In this document: positions 8,463 to 18,228 of the stretch, in pieces
Position numbering within the stretch: position 1 is the stretch's first letter
Layout of the letters: each line of letters begins with the position of its first letter
Assembly: GCA_965248935.1 (NCBI GenBank)
Contig: OZ252214.1
Location: 124,001-188,000 of the forward strand
Direction of reading: 5' to 3'
DNA from: G032773895 sp965248935
GTDB taxonomy: Bacteria > Pseudomonadota > Gammaproteobacteria > Pseudomonadales > Cellvibrionaceae
DNA: 64,000 nt
Program-made: the position numbers and the translations under genes
Notes under the pieces: model-generated
Database searches by the model: none
Seen by the model: only the letters and a program-made list of their open reading frames with translations
Told to the model about the DNA's origin: nothing

Positions 8463-10742
8463 CTAGACGAGTTCCGCTACCTTATCCGCTTCAATCGATA
8501 TTGTGTCATTGACGACATCAACCTTCACAATACCGCCTTTTTCAGACAGGTCGCCAAATAAAACCATTTCCGCCAAGGGTTTTTTGACCTTTTCCTGGAT
8601 AATACGAGCCATTGGCCTTGCGCCCATTTTTTCGTCATAGCCATTTACGGCCAACCAATCCCGCGCTCTTTCAGTAATATCCAAGGTAATTTTCTTAGCA
8701 TCAAGCTGGGTTTGTAGTTCGGTAAGGAATTTGTCCACCACCGTCTTAATTACATCAAATGGTAAACCGCCAAACTGCACAATACCATCAAGCCTATTGC
8801 GGAACTCAGGGGTAAAGGTTTTCTTAACCGCCTCCATTCCATCTGTTGAGTGATCTTGCTTAGTAAAGCCGATAGACGAGCGGCTCATGGACTCAGCACC
8901 TGCGTTGGTTGTCATAATCAATATGATATTGCGGAAATCCGCACTGCGTCCATTGTTATCGGTAAGTGTGCCGTGATCCATAACCTGTAGGAGCAGGTTA
9001 AAGACATCAGGATGTGCCTTTTCAATTTCATCGAGCAAAACAACTGAGTGAGGGTGCTTAGTCACCGCCTCCGTTAGCAAGCCACCCTGATCATAACCGA
9101 CATAGCCTGGGGGCGCACCAATCAGTCTAGAGACAGTGTGACGTTCCATATACTCAGACATATCAAAGCGAATCAGCTCCACGCCCATCGCTTTAGAAAG
9201 CTGCTTACACAGCTCGGTTTTACCCACACCCGTAGGGCCTGCAAATAGAAATGAGCCTATAGGCTGATCACCTGTGGCTAAACCCGCCCGGCTGAGCTTA
9301 ATAACCGAAGAAATATTTTCGATTGCTGCATTCTGCCCAAAAACAGTCATCTTCAGAGTATCTTCCAACTTTGACAGAAGCGTCTTATCAGAGGAGGTAA
9401 CGGCCTGAGAGGGTATTCGAGCAATCTTGGCAACAATTTCCTGGATCTCTTTCACACCAATTTGCTTTCTTCGACGAGATTCTGGGATAAGTTGCTGAGC
9501 CGCACCCGCCTCATCAATCACATCAATAGCCTTGTCCGGCATACAGCGGTCATTAATATACTTACCGGCCAACTCTGAGGCTGCGCGCAGGGCTTTGTCT
9601 GTATATTTAAGGTTATGGTGACGCTCAAAGCGCGTTTTCAAACCTTTAAGTATTTTATAGGTATCGTCTATAGAGGGTTCATTGACATCGATTTTTTGGA
9701 ATCTTCGAGACAGTGCGCGATCTTTATCAAAGATACCCCGGTATTCTTGAAAAGTCGTCGAACCAATACAGCGCAGCTCGCCGCCCGTTAGAAGCGGCTT
9801 AAGCAAATTGGCTGCATCCATCACACCACCAGAAGCCGCGCCCGCGCCAATAATAGTGTGTATTTCATCAATAAATAGAATAGCTTTCTCGCGTTTTTTT
9901 AGCTCAGCAAGCAATGCTTTAAAACGTTTTTCGAAGTCACCTCGGTATTTGGTGCCCGCTAACAAGGACCCTAAATCCAAACTGTATACTGTGCTCTCCC
10001 GAAGAATCTCAGGAACCTCGCCTTCCACAATTTGTTTTGCAAGCCCCTCCGCAATCGCCGTTTTACCTACACCACTCTCACCAACAAGCAGTGGGTTATT
10101 TTTTCTGCGGCGAGCCAAAATCTGAACAACTCGCTCTACTTCATAATCACGCCCCACTAATGGGTCCACTGCTCCGAGCAAAGCTTTTTCATTGAGATTG
10201 GTGGCATATGAATCCAGTGGGTTCTGCTGCGTTACAACCTCTCCACCCAGCCCAACATCTTCGTCACTTTGCTCGTGACTTACATCGGGCTGACCTGAAG
10301 AGCCTGACACCTTAGAAATGCCATGGCTAATGAAATTCACCACATCAATTCTGGCAATACTTTGTTGTTTTAGGTAATAAACCGCCTGACTTTCTTGTTC
10401 GCTAAAAATCGCAACCAGTACATTTGCCCCGGTCACTTCATTTTTACCAGAGGACTGAACATGAAAGACAGCACGCTGAAGAACACGTTGGAAGCCTAAG
10501 GTGGGCTGGGTTTCGCGCTCCTCGTCGTCCTCGGGAATCAAGGGTGTTGTGGAGTCCACAAATTCAATTAATTCATGTCGCAATACGTTTAAGTCGGCAC
10601 CACAAGCTTTTAATACGCTAGCTGCTGATTCATTATCCACCAAAGCTAGTAACAAATGCTCAACCGTCATAAATTCATGACGCTTACCTCGTGCGCTCTT
10701 AAAAGCATTATTGAGTGTTGCTTCTAGTTCTTTGCTAAGCAT
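8463..10742 (-). CDS. clpA: ATP-dependent Clp protease ATP-binding subunit ClpA
   Basis: ClpA is the AAA+ unfoldase of the ClpAP protease; with ClpS it degrades N-degron proteins. It has 759 residues: an N-domain (LLALVDNESAASVLKACG), D1 with Walker A GESGVGKTAI near 221 and Walker B AILFIDEIHTIIGAGA, and D2 with GPTGVGKTEL near 495 and VVLLDEIEKAHPDV. The C-terminal IRIIQEKVKKPLAE-like segment is in place. It lies 30 bp downstream of clpS in a two-gene operon read leftward. Confidence 0.98.
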   Translation of the reverse strand: MLSKELEATLNNAFKSARGKRHEFMTVEHLLLALVDNESAASVLKACGADLNVLRHELIEFVDSTTPLIPEDDEERETQPTLGFQRVLQRAVFHVQSSGKNEVTGANVLVAIFSEQESQAVYYLKQQSIARIDVVNFISHGISKVSGSSGQPDVSHEQSDEDVGLGGEVVTQQNPLDSYATNLNEKALLGAVDPLVGRDYEVERVVQILARRRKNNPLLVGESGVGKTAIAEGLAKQIVEGEVPEILRESTVYSLDLGSLLAGTKYRGDFEKRFKALLAELKKREKAILFIDEIHTIIGAGAASGGVMDAANLLKPLLTGGELRCIGSTTFQEYRGIFDKDRALSRRFQKIDVNEPSIDDTYKILKGLKTRFERHHNLKYTDKALRAASELAGKYINDRCMPDKAIDVIDEAGAAQQLIPESRRRKQIGVKEIQEIVAKIARIPSQAVTSSDKTLLSKLEDTLKMTVFGQNAAIENISSVIKLSRAGLATGDQPIGSFLFAGPTGVGKTELCKQLSKAMGVELIRFDMSEYMERHTVSRLIGAPPGYVGYDQGGLLTEAVTKHPHSVVLLDEIEKAHPDVFNLLLQVMDHGTLTDNNGRSADFRNIILIMTTNAGAESMSRSSIGFTKQDHSTDGMEAVKKTFTPEFRNRLDGIVQFGGLPFDVIKTVVDKFLTELQTQLDAKKITLDITERARDWLAVNGYDEKMGARPMARIIQEKVKKPLAEMVLFGDLSEKGGIVKVDVVNDTISIEADKVAELV

Positions 10743-10772
10743 CTACACCACCTGACTACTTGTTAAGGTTTG

Positions 10773-11147
10773 CTACTCAGAATCATCATCTGATACTTCT
10801 ATTACGCTAAGTAAAGGGTGTTGATTCTCTTTTGCATAGTGATTAACATGGGCACACTTTGTTTCCGCAACGTCCCGAGAATACACTCCGCATACAGCCT
10901 TCCCTTCGGTATGAACCGCCAACATAATACGTGTTGCCTGTTCACGATCCATACTGAAAAACCGCTCCAGTATCTCTACCACGAACTCCATAGGCGTGTA
11001 ATCATCATTGAGTAACACTACCCTGTACAACGGAGGACGCTTGAGCTTTGGCTTAACTTCCTGGACCGCTAGACCGCCATCATCAACGTCTATACCAGTA
11101 CCACCCTCTTGTTGTAATGTTAGTTGAAGATATTCAAGATTACCCAT
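10773..11147 (-). CDS. clpS: ATP-dependent Clp protease adaptor ClpS
   Basis: ClpS binds N-terminal Leu, Phe, Tyr or Trp and hands the protein to ClpA. The frame is open to 11246, but the start at 11147 (MGNLEYLQ) gives the normal 124-residue protein; the upstream extension is a hydrophobic, unrelated leader. The signature YRVVLLNDDYTPMEFVVEIL, including the N-degron pocket Asn-Asp-Asp, and the later MLAVHTEGKAVCGVYSRDVAE are intact. It precedes clpA directly and is divergent from cspD. Confidence 0.95.
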   Translation of the reverse strand: MGNLEYLQLTLQQEGGTGIDVDDGGLAVQEVKPKLKRPPLYRVVLLNDDYTPMEFVVEILERFFSMDREQATRIMLAVHTEGKAVCGVYSRDVAETKCAHVNHYAKENQHPLLSVIEVSDDDSE

Positions 11148-11393
11148 GGGAATAGCCCATCCTGACAAAACGATATAGATAGTGATTTTACCCGAACAAA
11201 AGGCAGCAAACACGTACCAACTGCATGAAATGTAAAAACTTGACAAATTCGTTGCAGTTGGTTACAAATCATCCATTCAGGGAGAAAGCGTCATAATGTG
11301 CCATAAATAGCATATTTGGTGCAAAGTTGTATAAGAATAAGCTGTAAAAGGGAAATTCTATTGGGAGTAAAGTAATAAAAGTGGGGTCAAGTT

Positions 11394-11654
11394 ATGCCAA
11401 CTGGAACTGTAAAGTGGTTTAACAATGCAAAAGGGTTCGGATTTATCTTGCCAGACAATGGCGGTGAAGACCTATTTGCACATTATTCTTCCATCGATAT
11501 GGAAGGCTATCGCACACTGAAGGCAGGCCAGCCTGTAGGTTTTGAGATAGAAAAAAGCGACAAGGGCTTACATGCCAAGCAAATCCACATAACCTCTGAA
11601 ATCAACTCTCACACCGAAGAGCATGAAGATTGTGAACTGACCGAAGAAGCATAG
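11394..11654 (+). CDS. cspD: Cold-shock-domain protein, CspD type
   Basis: An 86-residue single-stranded nucleic-acid binding protein. The cold-shock fold has RNP1 (KGFGFIL) and an RNP2-like LFAHYSS, starting MPTGTVKWFNNAKGFG. The roughly 17-residue acidic tail after the domain (TEEHEDCELTEEA) and the place beside clpS identify it as the CspD type, which in E. coli inhibits replication in stationary phase. It is divergent from clpS and ends before a strong terminator. Confidence 0.92.
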   Translation: MPTGTVKWFNNAKGFGFILPDNGGEDLFAHYSSIDMEGYRTLKAGQPVGFEIEKSDKGLHAKQIHITSEINSHTEEHEDCELTEEA

Positions 11655-11749
11655 CACTAGGTACCGCCTATCCACATTAGGCAAGCTCGCCATTTGGGCT
11701 CCAGGCTCAGGGTTAGTTTTCCCTAAAAAAAGATCTAGAATGGACATTA

Positions 11750-11787
11750 AAAAACTCTTTTATTTAATTGAAAATAAAAGAGTTTTT
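11750..11787. terminator. Bidirectional terminator between cspD and icd
   Basis: A perfect 16-bp inverted repeat (11750-11765 and 11772-11787, loop AATTGA) with A/T-rich flanks ends in TTTTT on both strands and serves the convergent cspD and icd genes. Confidence 0.92.
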
Positions 11788-11802
11788 CGTACTTCTATGC
11801 AC

Positions 11803-14031
11803 CTAGTCGGCCAGTACCTCTAGCGCTGATTTTAACGTAGAGCTTGGACGCATAGCTGCCGACGCCAATTCGTTATTTGGCTGATAATAACCGCCAATAT
11901 CCATGGCCGCACCCTGAGCGTTATTTAGCTCTGCAACAATAGTCTCTTCATTCGCACTAAGGGCCTCAAATAACGGTAAAAACTCTGCTTTTAGAGAGGT
12001 GTCGTTATCTTGACCGGAAAGCGCTTCCGCCCAGTACAAGGCGAGGTAAAAATGACTGCCACGGTTATCCAATTCATTTACCTTACGAGACGGCGATTTA
12101 TTTTCATCCAAGAACTTACCCGTCGCCTGATCTAGTGTATCAGCTAAAATCTGAGCTTTAGCGTTATCTGTCGTTGCACTTAAGTGCTCCAAAGACGCTG
12201 CCAATGCTAAAAATTCGCCTAGAGAGTCCCAACGTAGGTGATTTTCTTTTTCGAACTGCTGGACATGCTTGGGCGCAGAACCACCTGCCCCGGTTTCAAA
12301 TAATCCGCCACCACTCATTAACGGAACAACGGAAAGCATTTTTGCGCTGGTTCCCAGCTCTAAAATGGGGAACAAGTCAGTTAGGTAGTCACGAAGCACA
12401 TTTCCAGTAACAGAAATAGTGTCCTTACCTTCTTTGATACGCTCAAGTGAAAAACGAGTTGCATCGACTGGCTCCTTGATCAAAATTTCCAGCCCGCCTG
12501 TATCGTGACCTGAAAGATACTTTTCAACCTTGACGATCAATTGTGCATCATGAGCACGATCAGCATCCAACCAAAACACCGTAGGGGTACGGGTAGCTCG
12601 GGCACGGTTTACCGCCAGCTTTACCCAATCTTGAATGGGAGCATCTTTAACCTGGCACATACGGAAGATGTCACCCTGTTCCACAGGTTGCTCCAACAAC
12701 GCCACTCCCGATTCGTCAACCACTCGAATTACCCCGGCAGCAGGCGCTTCAAATGTTTTATCGTGAGAACCGTACTCTTCCGCTTTTTGGGCCATCAAAC
12801 CAACATTAGGGACACTACCCATTGTGGTAGGATCAAAAGCACCATGCTCTTTACAGAAATCGATAGTGGCTTGGTAAATACCCGCATAGCAACGGTCTGG
12901 GATAACCGCCTTGGTATCCTGCTGCTTGCCTTCAGCATTCCACATTTGGCCAGAGCCTCGAATCATTGCAGGCATAGAGGCATCAATAATCACATCGGAT
13001 GGCACATGCAGGTTAGTAATCCCACGATCAGAGTCCACCATCGCCAGAGCTGGGCGAGTATCGTATACCGCTTGAATATCCGTTTCCACTTCTGTTCTTT
13101 TAGCGTCATCCAGAGAGTGAATTTTAGTGTAAACGTCACCAATACCATTCTTAGTATCGACACCTAATTCATCAAAAAGAGCTGCGTGCTTTGCAAATAC
13201 CTCTTTGTAGAAAACCGATACGGCGTGACCAAAAATAATGGGGTCAGAAACCTTCATCATAGTAGCTTTCATATGAAGCGAAAAAAGCACACCTTGAGAT
13301 TTAGCGTCTTCAATTTGGCCCTCGATAAATGCTTGCAATGCATTCACATTCATAGCTGAAACATCAATAATCTCGCCTTCAAGCACAGGCACAGACTCTT
13401 TTAGGACTTGAGTATGACCATCTGTACCCACAAGCTCTATTCGAACACTTCCGGCTTTTTCCACCGTGGTGGATTTTTCGCTGCCAAAGAAATCAGATTC
13501 AGACATACTAGCCACATGCGATTTAGAATCAGAAGACCAAATACCCATTGAGTGAGGGTTCTTTTTCGCGTAGTTTTTCACTGCGCCAGGAGCACGCCTG
13601 TCTGAGTTGCCTTCACGTAAAACAGGGTTCACCGCACTGCCGAGAACCTTCGCATAACGCCCTTTAATATCGGCCTCTTTATCATTAGAGGGCTCTTCAG
13701 GGAAGTCTGGCACACTGTAACCATGGCCTTGAAGCTCTTTAATTACCGCATGAAGCTGAGGAATAGACGCACTGATATTCGGAAGCTTGATGATATTGGC
13801 TTCTGGAGTCTTCGCTAAATCGCCTAATTCAGCAAGCACATCGCCAATTTTTTGATCTTCAGTCAAATTTTCTGGAAAATTAGCTAAAATGCGACCTGCG
13901 AGAGAGATATCGCGGGTATCAACCTCAATACCAGAACTCTTTACAAACGCCTGGATAATAGGCAGCAAAGAATACGTTGCCAAAGCAGGAGCTTCGTCAG
14001 TTATGGTATAAATGATCTTCGATGTGGTCAT
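11803..14031 (-). CDS. icd: Isocitrate dehydrogenase, NADP-dependent, monomeric type
   Basis: Converts isocitrate to 2-oxoglutarate, CO2 and NADPH in the TCA cycle. The 742-residue protein is the single-chain type, unrelated in length to the 416-residue dimeric enzyme. It begins with the typical MTTSKIIYTITDEAPALATY and shows family segments GTDGHTQVLKESVPVLEGE, TNLHVPSDVIIDASMPAMIR, AEEYGSHDKTFEAPAAG and DIGGYYQPN near the end. It is monocistronic, with its own terminator. A second, dimeric icd, present in some relatives, is not in this window. Confidence 0.97.
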   Translation of the reverse strand: MTTSKIIYTITDEAPALATYSLLPIIQAFVKSSGIEVDTRDISLAGRILANFPENLTEDQKIGDVLAELGDLAKTPEANIIKLPNISASIPQLHAVIKELQGHGYSVPDFPEEPSNDKEADIKGRYAKVLGSAVNPVLREGNSDRRAPGAVKNYAKKNPHSMGIWSSDSKSHVASMSESDFFGSEKSTTVEKAGSVRIELVGTDGHTQVLKESVPVLEGEIIDVSAMNVNALQAFIEGQIEDAKSQGVLFSLHMKATMMKVSDPIIFGHAVSVFYKEVFAKHAALFDELGVDTKNGIGDVYTKIHSLDDAKRTEVETDIQAVYDTRPALAMVDSDRGITNLHVPSDVIIDASMPAMIRGSGQMWNAEGKQQDTKAVIPDRCYAGIYQATIDFCKEHGAFDPTTMGSVPNVGLMAQKAEEYGSHDKTFEAPAAGVIRVVDESGVALLEQPVEQGDIFRMCQVKDAPIQDWVKLAVNRARATRTPTVFWLDADRAHDAQLIVKVEKYLSGHDTGGLEILIKEPVDATRFSLERIKEGKDTISVTGNVLRDYLTDLFPILELGTSAKMLSVVPLMSGGGLFETGAGGSAPKHVQQFEKENHLRWDSLGEFLALAASLEHLSATTDNAKAQILADTLDQATGKFLDENKSPSRKVNELDNRGSHFYLALYWAEALSGQDNDTSLKAEFLPLFEALSANEETIVAELNNAQGAAMDIGGYYQPNNELASAAMRPSSTLKSALEVLAD

Positions 14032-14160
14032 ATCTATTCCTGGAGATGTAAGGATTGAGGCTCAAGCTTGTTTTGGCAGAGGGCTAACTCTTCTTAGATG
14101 AGCTTAAAATTGCGCGCGATATTATATAGCGATGCCCTTCAGGAATAAACACCCAATGCG

Positions 14161-14799
14161 ATGCGAATAGCAATTAACTTACAGGTAGTCCCCCGAATGG
14201 CCAAAGTTGTTATGCTTAACAAACCCTATGATGTGTTGTGTCAGTTTACGGACAACCAGGGCCGAAAAACACTTTCCGATTACATCAAAGAGACAACACT
14301 AAAAGGGTTCTACCCCGCCGGACGACTGGACCGCGACTCAGAAGGTTTAGTACTCCTCACCGATAATGGCCAACTTCAACACCGAATTGCACACCCAGAT
14401 AAAAAACTTGCAAAAACCTACTGGGTGCAAGTTGAAGGCGAACCAACATTTGCTGATATTGCCCTCCTACAATCAGGGGTAGAACTAAACGATGGAATAA
14501 CGAAACCAGCAAAAGCAATACTCATAAAACCCCCTCCTAAAATATGGCCAAGAATACCCCCTATTCGCAAGCGAGACTCTATCCCAACTCAATGGATTGA
14601 GTTAATATTGACCGAAGGGCGAAACAGGCAAGTTAGGCGAATGACAGCGGCTATTGGATGCCCGACTCTTCGTCTAATTAGAGCGTCTATCGGCCACTGG
14701 ACTCTAGAGGGAATCGAACCGGGAAAATACCACATTGATGAGATTCACCTTCCTACGCCCAAACAAGTTCGCAGGGTAAAACCACAACGCAAAAAATAG
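14161..14799 (+). CDS. rluE: 23S rRNA pseudouridine synthase, RluE family
   Basis: RsuA/RluB/E/F-family enzyme; RluE makes pseudouridine 2457 in 23S rRNA. The catalytic motif GRLDRDSEGLVLLTDNG with its Asp is near residues 58-74, followed by HRIAHPDKKLAKTYWV and the C-terminal LTEGRNRQVRRMTAAIGCPTLRLIR. No N-terminal S4 domain is present, as expected for RluE. The frame opens at 14161, but the ATG at 14197 (MAKVVMLNKPYD) is a likelier start because the fold begins there. It is divergent from icd and followed by nudJ, the usual neighbour. Confidence 0.92.
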   Translation: MRIAINLQVVPRMAKVVMLNKPYDVLCQFTDNQGRKTLSDYIKETTLKGFYPAGRLDRDSEGLVLLTDNGQLQHRIAHPDKKLAKTYWVQVEGEPTFADIALLQSGVELNDGITKPAKAILIKPPPKIWPRIPPIRKRDSIPTQWIELILTEGRNRQVRRMTAAIGCPTLRLIRASIGHWTLEGIEPGKYHIDEIHLPTPKQVRRVKPQRKK

Positions 14800-14918
14800 C
14801 TAGAAGTAACCTCGCAAAATAAATGTAAAATCCGTTTCATTATCAAACTACGACCAGCAAGTTACGATAAAAAACGCAATGAAATAAAACATCATACCCA
14901 ACTAACTTAGGAGAACAA

Positions 14919-15322
14919 ATGAGCTGGTACGCCCATATCACTGTTGCGACAATTGTCACTCAAAACAACATGTTTTTATTGGTACATGAAAACACGGAGA
15001 ACGGTCAGGTATATAACCAACCAGCCGGCCACTTAGAACCAAACGAAACGCTTGTTGAAGCCGCCATTAGAGAAACACTAGAAGAAACCCGTTGGCACAT
15101 AAAACCCATAACCTTTCTTGGGATAAAGCAATATACCTCACCAATAAACAACATAACCTACATACGCACTACATTTATTGCCCACCCAGAGTATGAAGAT
15201 ACAAGCTTACCCTTGACCCAGATATTATTGAACCCGTGTGGCTTACTTATAACGAAATTATCGCAAGAAAATCAAAATTGCGTAGCCCAATCGTATTAAG
15301 CGATATTGAGCGCTACCGATAA
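14919..15322 (+). pseudogene. nudJ: nudJ-like Nudix hydrolase, frameshifted
   Basis: Nudix pyrophosphohydrolase that should resemble NudJ/YmfB. The first frame reads MSWYAHITVATIVTQ, then the Nudix box GHLEPNETLVEAAIRETLEE, and stays NudJ-like to about residue 97. After that it runs out of frame to a stop at 15299. The correct C-terminus (LDPDIIEPVWLTYNEI, then LRSPIVLSDIERYR) lies in the next frame and ends at 15322. One base is missing near 15206-15214, around TTACCCTTGACC. The last Gly of the Nudix box is also Arg (EETRW). The usual downstream genes mnmA, hflD and purB are absent. Either a genuine pseudogene or a sequencing error. Confidence 0.85.
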
Positions 15323-15632
15323 AGGTGAACAATACCCTTTAAGCATTCTCCACATAGAATAAACCACCTTAGCATCAACCTATTACAGACCATAACTCAC
15401 GCAAATACACTACAAGAAAACACCTAACAGATAGACTGAGAAGACGGATATTGTTATGATCCATAAAAGATAAGTCGGCTCTAGACCAGATTTGAGGGTA
15501 CCCTCCCCCCACTTGCCCCTCACGCATTTTGACAGCACGATATTTCCTCAGCTAAGACTAGAGAAAATAAGATACTTTCCTAATGGTCTAAGCGTATAAT
15601 TATAATAAAGCGGTTGTAAGACGTTAAATAAA
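15323..15632. other. Intergenic region at a synteny break, no gene seen
   Basis: This 310-bp interval stands where mnmA would be expected after nudJ. I found no trace of the mnmA start and no clear RNA or repeat. It presumably carries the promoter of the CadC-like gene. Confidence 0.5.
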
Positions 15633-17987
15633 ATGAAACAGGCTAACGATACTGAATTTTTAGTGGAAGACGTCAAAGTCTTACCTCTAGAAAACATCAT
15701 TCTCCGCGAAAATGAAGAGATAAAAGTTTCTTCTCGCGCCGTTCAATTACTTCAATATCTCATTCAACATTCAGGAACTATTGTTACCTACCACGAAGCA
15801 AATGAAGCGCTTTGGAATGGCGGCTGCACTGAAAATTCTTTTTATCAACAAATTGCCACATTGAGAAAATCCCTTGGTGATAACAGCCATAAACCTCGGA
15901 TAATCCAAACAGTTGCAAAGCAAGGTTATAAGTTTATAGGCTCTAGCGACCTATTGGAACGCCAAAAAAAAATTCACGAATTAAATAATTCACCAACAAA
16001 ACAGACAAAACCCTATTGGCGCATTTTATCTATAGCAATTGTATGCACTATTATCACTATCATTTCAGTAATCGCCTACATCCAATACAGCTCAACAAAC
16101 AATAACCACTACGCAATATTTTACCCCTTAGTCAACGAACTTCGAGACCCAGAAACTGTCATCATAATTGAAAGAATCGAAAAAAATTATTCTAGTGAGC
16201 ATCAAGCACTAGCTAATGCACTTATTCAGCTAACTCAACACCATTTAACAAACGAACCAAATCAACACGCAGCAATAATTCCTAAATATTTACGAAAACC
16301 ACCAACCAATAAATCTCAGGAAGAATACACATTCTATCGTCAGCTTTCCGAGCATTATTCCGGCCAAAGAGAAATTGGATATATTTTTCGTCCTACGGTT
16401 ACACTACAAGAGAATACTTACAGCTTTAATTTACATGTAGTTGACCGAGAATCTCATCAAGTTAATACACTCTTTACATCCACGGGTAAGAGAGAGGAAT
16501 TTACTCAAGCACTTAAGTTATATGAACTTAAACTCATTGAATCGTTCAGCAATTTATCCCTTACAACTGACCCACTACCTGTTCTCAATGACAGCAAAGA
16601 TGCCACAAGCTGGTTTATCGAAACCGTTAAATCTTTACACAAAACCACCAAGTCTCGCGCAGATATTGAAGAGTCCATACGAAATGCGCAAAAAACAATT
16701 AACCTTAACCCAAACAACTTAGTCGCCTATAGTATTTTTTGGCAAGAAACTTTACATCTGATAAGCATTTATAGTGATTTTGATCTGAGTTCAATACTTG
16801 CAAAAGTCAACAGCACAACAAATAAAGCATTGCGTTTAGACAAAAACTTTCACCGAGCAAAGTTTGTACAAGCGGATAAATTTTGCTGGATAGGTGAATA
16901 TGAAAAATGCCAATCAGGTATGTCAAAAGTCATAGGTCAGTACCCTTTCGACCCTCATATTATTGACAGCTTATACTGGAATATTATTGATAATCCTAGC
17001 AAGCAACTTGCAGTGGCAAAACAAAACTATAGCCTAAATCCATTTTACCCCAACTCCTTTCCAAATTATCGAGATGCCTTACTGCAAATTGGTGACTTTC
17101 ATACCCTTTCAGAATTGGTGGAATACCACTCTAAATGGAGTGATCCAAAAGACTGGTTTGTACAAGCTCAAGGGCCGACGAGCATAGAAATACTCCAACA
17201 ACAAGCAACGTATTATCGAGATACTTACCTAAACATAACACCTCACAATATGCTTGATTCTGAACGGCTGCCATCTAAATATATTGGCTATTCACTTTTA
17301 AATAGCAATCAACCCGAACTTGCTCACTTTTGGGCCAAAAATGGCATGGAAAGAGACCTCCCCTATTTCGACTTAAAAGTCATTCCACTATTGGCAAATT
17401 TGTGGACGGGAGACTGGAAACCTCTCGATTGGCAAATTACTCGCGCCTACGCAATAGACAGAAATAAAGTTCAAAATGCTTTGGACAAACTCACAATCGC
17501 GTATTTTGATTTCTATACTGGTTGGATCTCACAATCCGCCGAAATGTTTCTCCAATTGTACCCTGAACTTGAAGCAAGAAAACCTGTTATTAATAACGGA
17601 AACATTCGAGTTTTTATCTACTACAGCGAAATCCAAAAGAGACTGGAAAACTTCAAATATGTAAACAGAGTAAACCCGCTTATTAAAGCGTACCTTGCGG
17701 AGAGAATAAACGATGGCAGGGGAGTAGACATTGGAATTTCTGATGTGGAATTCTACGCAATGAACAACGAAAAAGAAAAAGCACTAACGCTATTGGAAAA
17801 GGCTATACACGAACAGAACTGGTTACCTAACTCACTCTGGTTATGGCCCCCCTTGGAGCACAACCTCTTTCTAAAATCTATCCATACGGAACCCAAGTAC
17901 CAGCGACTCGTTAATCATATTAATCAACAACTTGATACACTCTGCTTTAAGGAAGATTGCGCACAAAGCCTAACGCCCCCCCCTTAG
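15633..17987 (+). CDS. CadC/ToxR-like membrane-anchored winged-helix regulator
   Basis: A 784-residue one-component regulator. Residues about 10-103 form an OmpR/PhoB-type winged helix (SSRAVQLLQYLIQHSGTIVT, FYQQIATLRKSLGD, then RIIQTVAKQGYKFIG). One membrane helix follows at about 130-151. A roughly 630-residue periplasmic part has helical TPR-like character (AQKTINLNPNNLVAYSIF, ALRLDKNFHRAKFVQADKF, EKALTLLEKAIHEQNW). This layout is that of CadC-like sensors in marine gammaproteobacteria. Inputs and targets cannot be read. It stands alone, ends in a hairpin terminator, and lies upstream of the structured RNA candidate. Confidence 0.85.
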   Translation: MKQANDTEFLVEDVKVLPLENIILRENEEIKVSSRAVQLLQYLIQHSGTIVTYHEANEALWNGGCTENSFYQQIATLRKSLGDNSHKPRIIQTVAKQGYKFIGSSDLLERQKKIHELNNSPTKQTKPYWRILSIAIVCTIITIISVIAYIQYSSTNNNHYAIFYPLVNELRDPETVIIIERIEKNYSSEHQALANALIQLTQHHLTNEPNQHAAIIPKYLRKPPTNKSQEEYTFYRQLSEHYSGQREIGYIFRPTVTLQENTYSFNLHVVDRESHQVNTLFTSTGKREEFTQALKLYELKLIESFSNLSLTTDPLPVLNDSKDATSWFIETVKSLHKTTKSRADIEESIRNAQKTINLNPNNLVAYSIFWQETLHLISIYSDFDLSSILAKVNSTTNKALRLDKNFHRAKFVQADKFCWIGEYEKCQSGMSKVIGQYPFDPHIIDSLYWNIIDNPSKQLAVAKQNYSLNPFYPNSFPNYRDALLQIGDFHTLSELVEYHSKWSDPKDWFVQAQGPTSIEILQQQATYYRDTYLNITPHNMLDSERLPSKYIGYSLLNSNQPELAHFWAKNGMERDLPYFDLKVIPLLANLWTGDWKPLDWQITRAYAIDRNKVQNALDKLTIAYFDFYTGWISQSAEMFLQLYPELEARKPVINNGNIRVFIYYSEIQKRLENFKYVNRVNPLIKAYLAERINDGRGVDIGISDVEFYAMNNEKEKALTLLEKAIHEQNWLPNSLWLWPPLEHNLFLKSIHTEPKYQRLVNHINQQLDTLCFKEDCAQSLTPPP

Positions 17988-18078
17988 CTGCATTAATGAA
18001 TTCGTTGGCGGTATAAACCCTAAAAAAAGTGGGAGCACAACCTGGAATCTAGTTCAGACCTTACACCACCTCCCAACC

Positions 18079-18116
18079 AAACAATAAATATGCCAAAAAG
18101 TTTATTGTTTAATTTT
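18079..18116 (+). terminator. Intrinsic terminator after the CadC-like gene
   Basis: A 10-bp stem (AAACAATAAA at 18079-18088, TTTATTGTTT at 18101-18110) is followed by AATTTT. It is AT-rich, so strength is uncertain. Confidence 0.6.
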
Positions 18117-18179
18117 CACCCAAAGACAATACCACCAAATCAAAGCCTAGCGACGAAAACATAATATTTTCGAACTCAA

Positions 18180-18195
18180 CGTGATATAGATCACG
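18180..18195. promoter_or_regulatory. CRP/Vfr-type operator
   Basis: The near-perfect palindrome CGTGATATAGATCACG matches the CRP consensus half-sites GTGA-N6-TCAC. Its centre (18187.5) lies about 41 bases before a start expected from a TATTAT/TTATAA -10 element at 18216-18223, which is the class II activator position. Another -10-like TATATT at 18202-18207 would put it too close for activation. Confidence 0.65.
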
Positions 18196-18228
18196 CTATG
18201 CTATATTGTGGCATTTATTATAAGTTTC

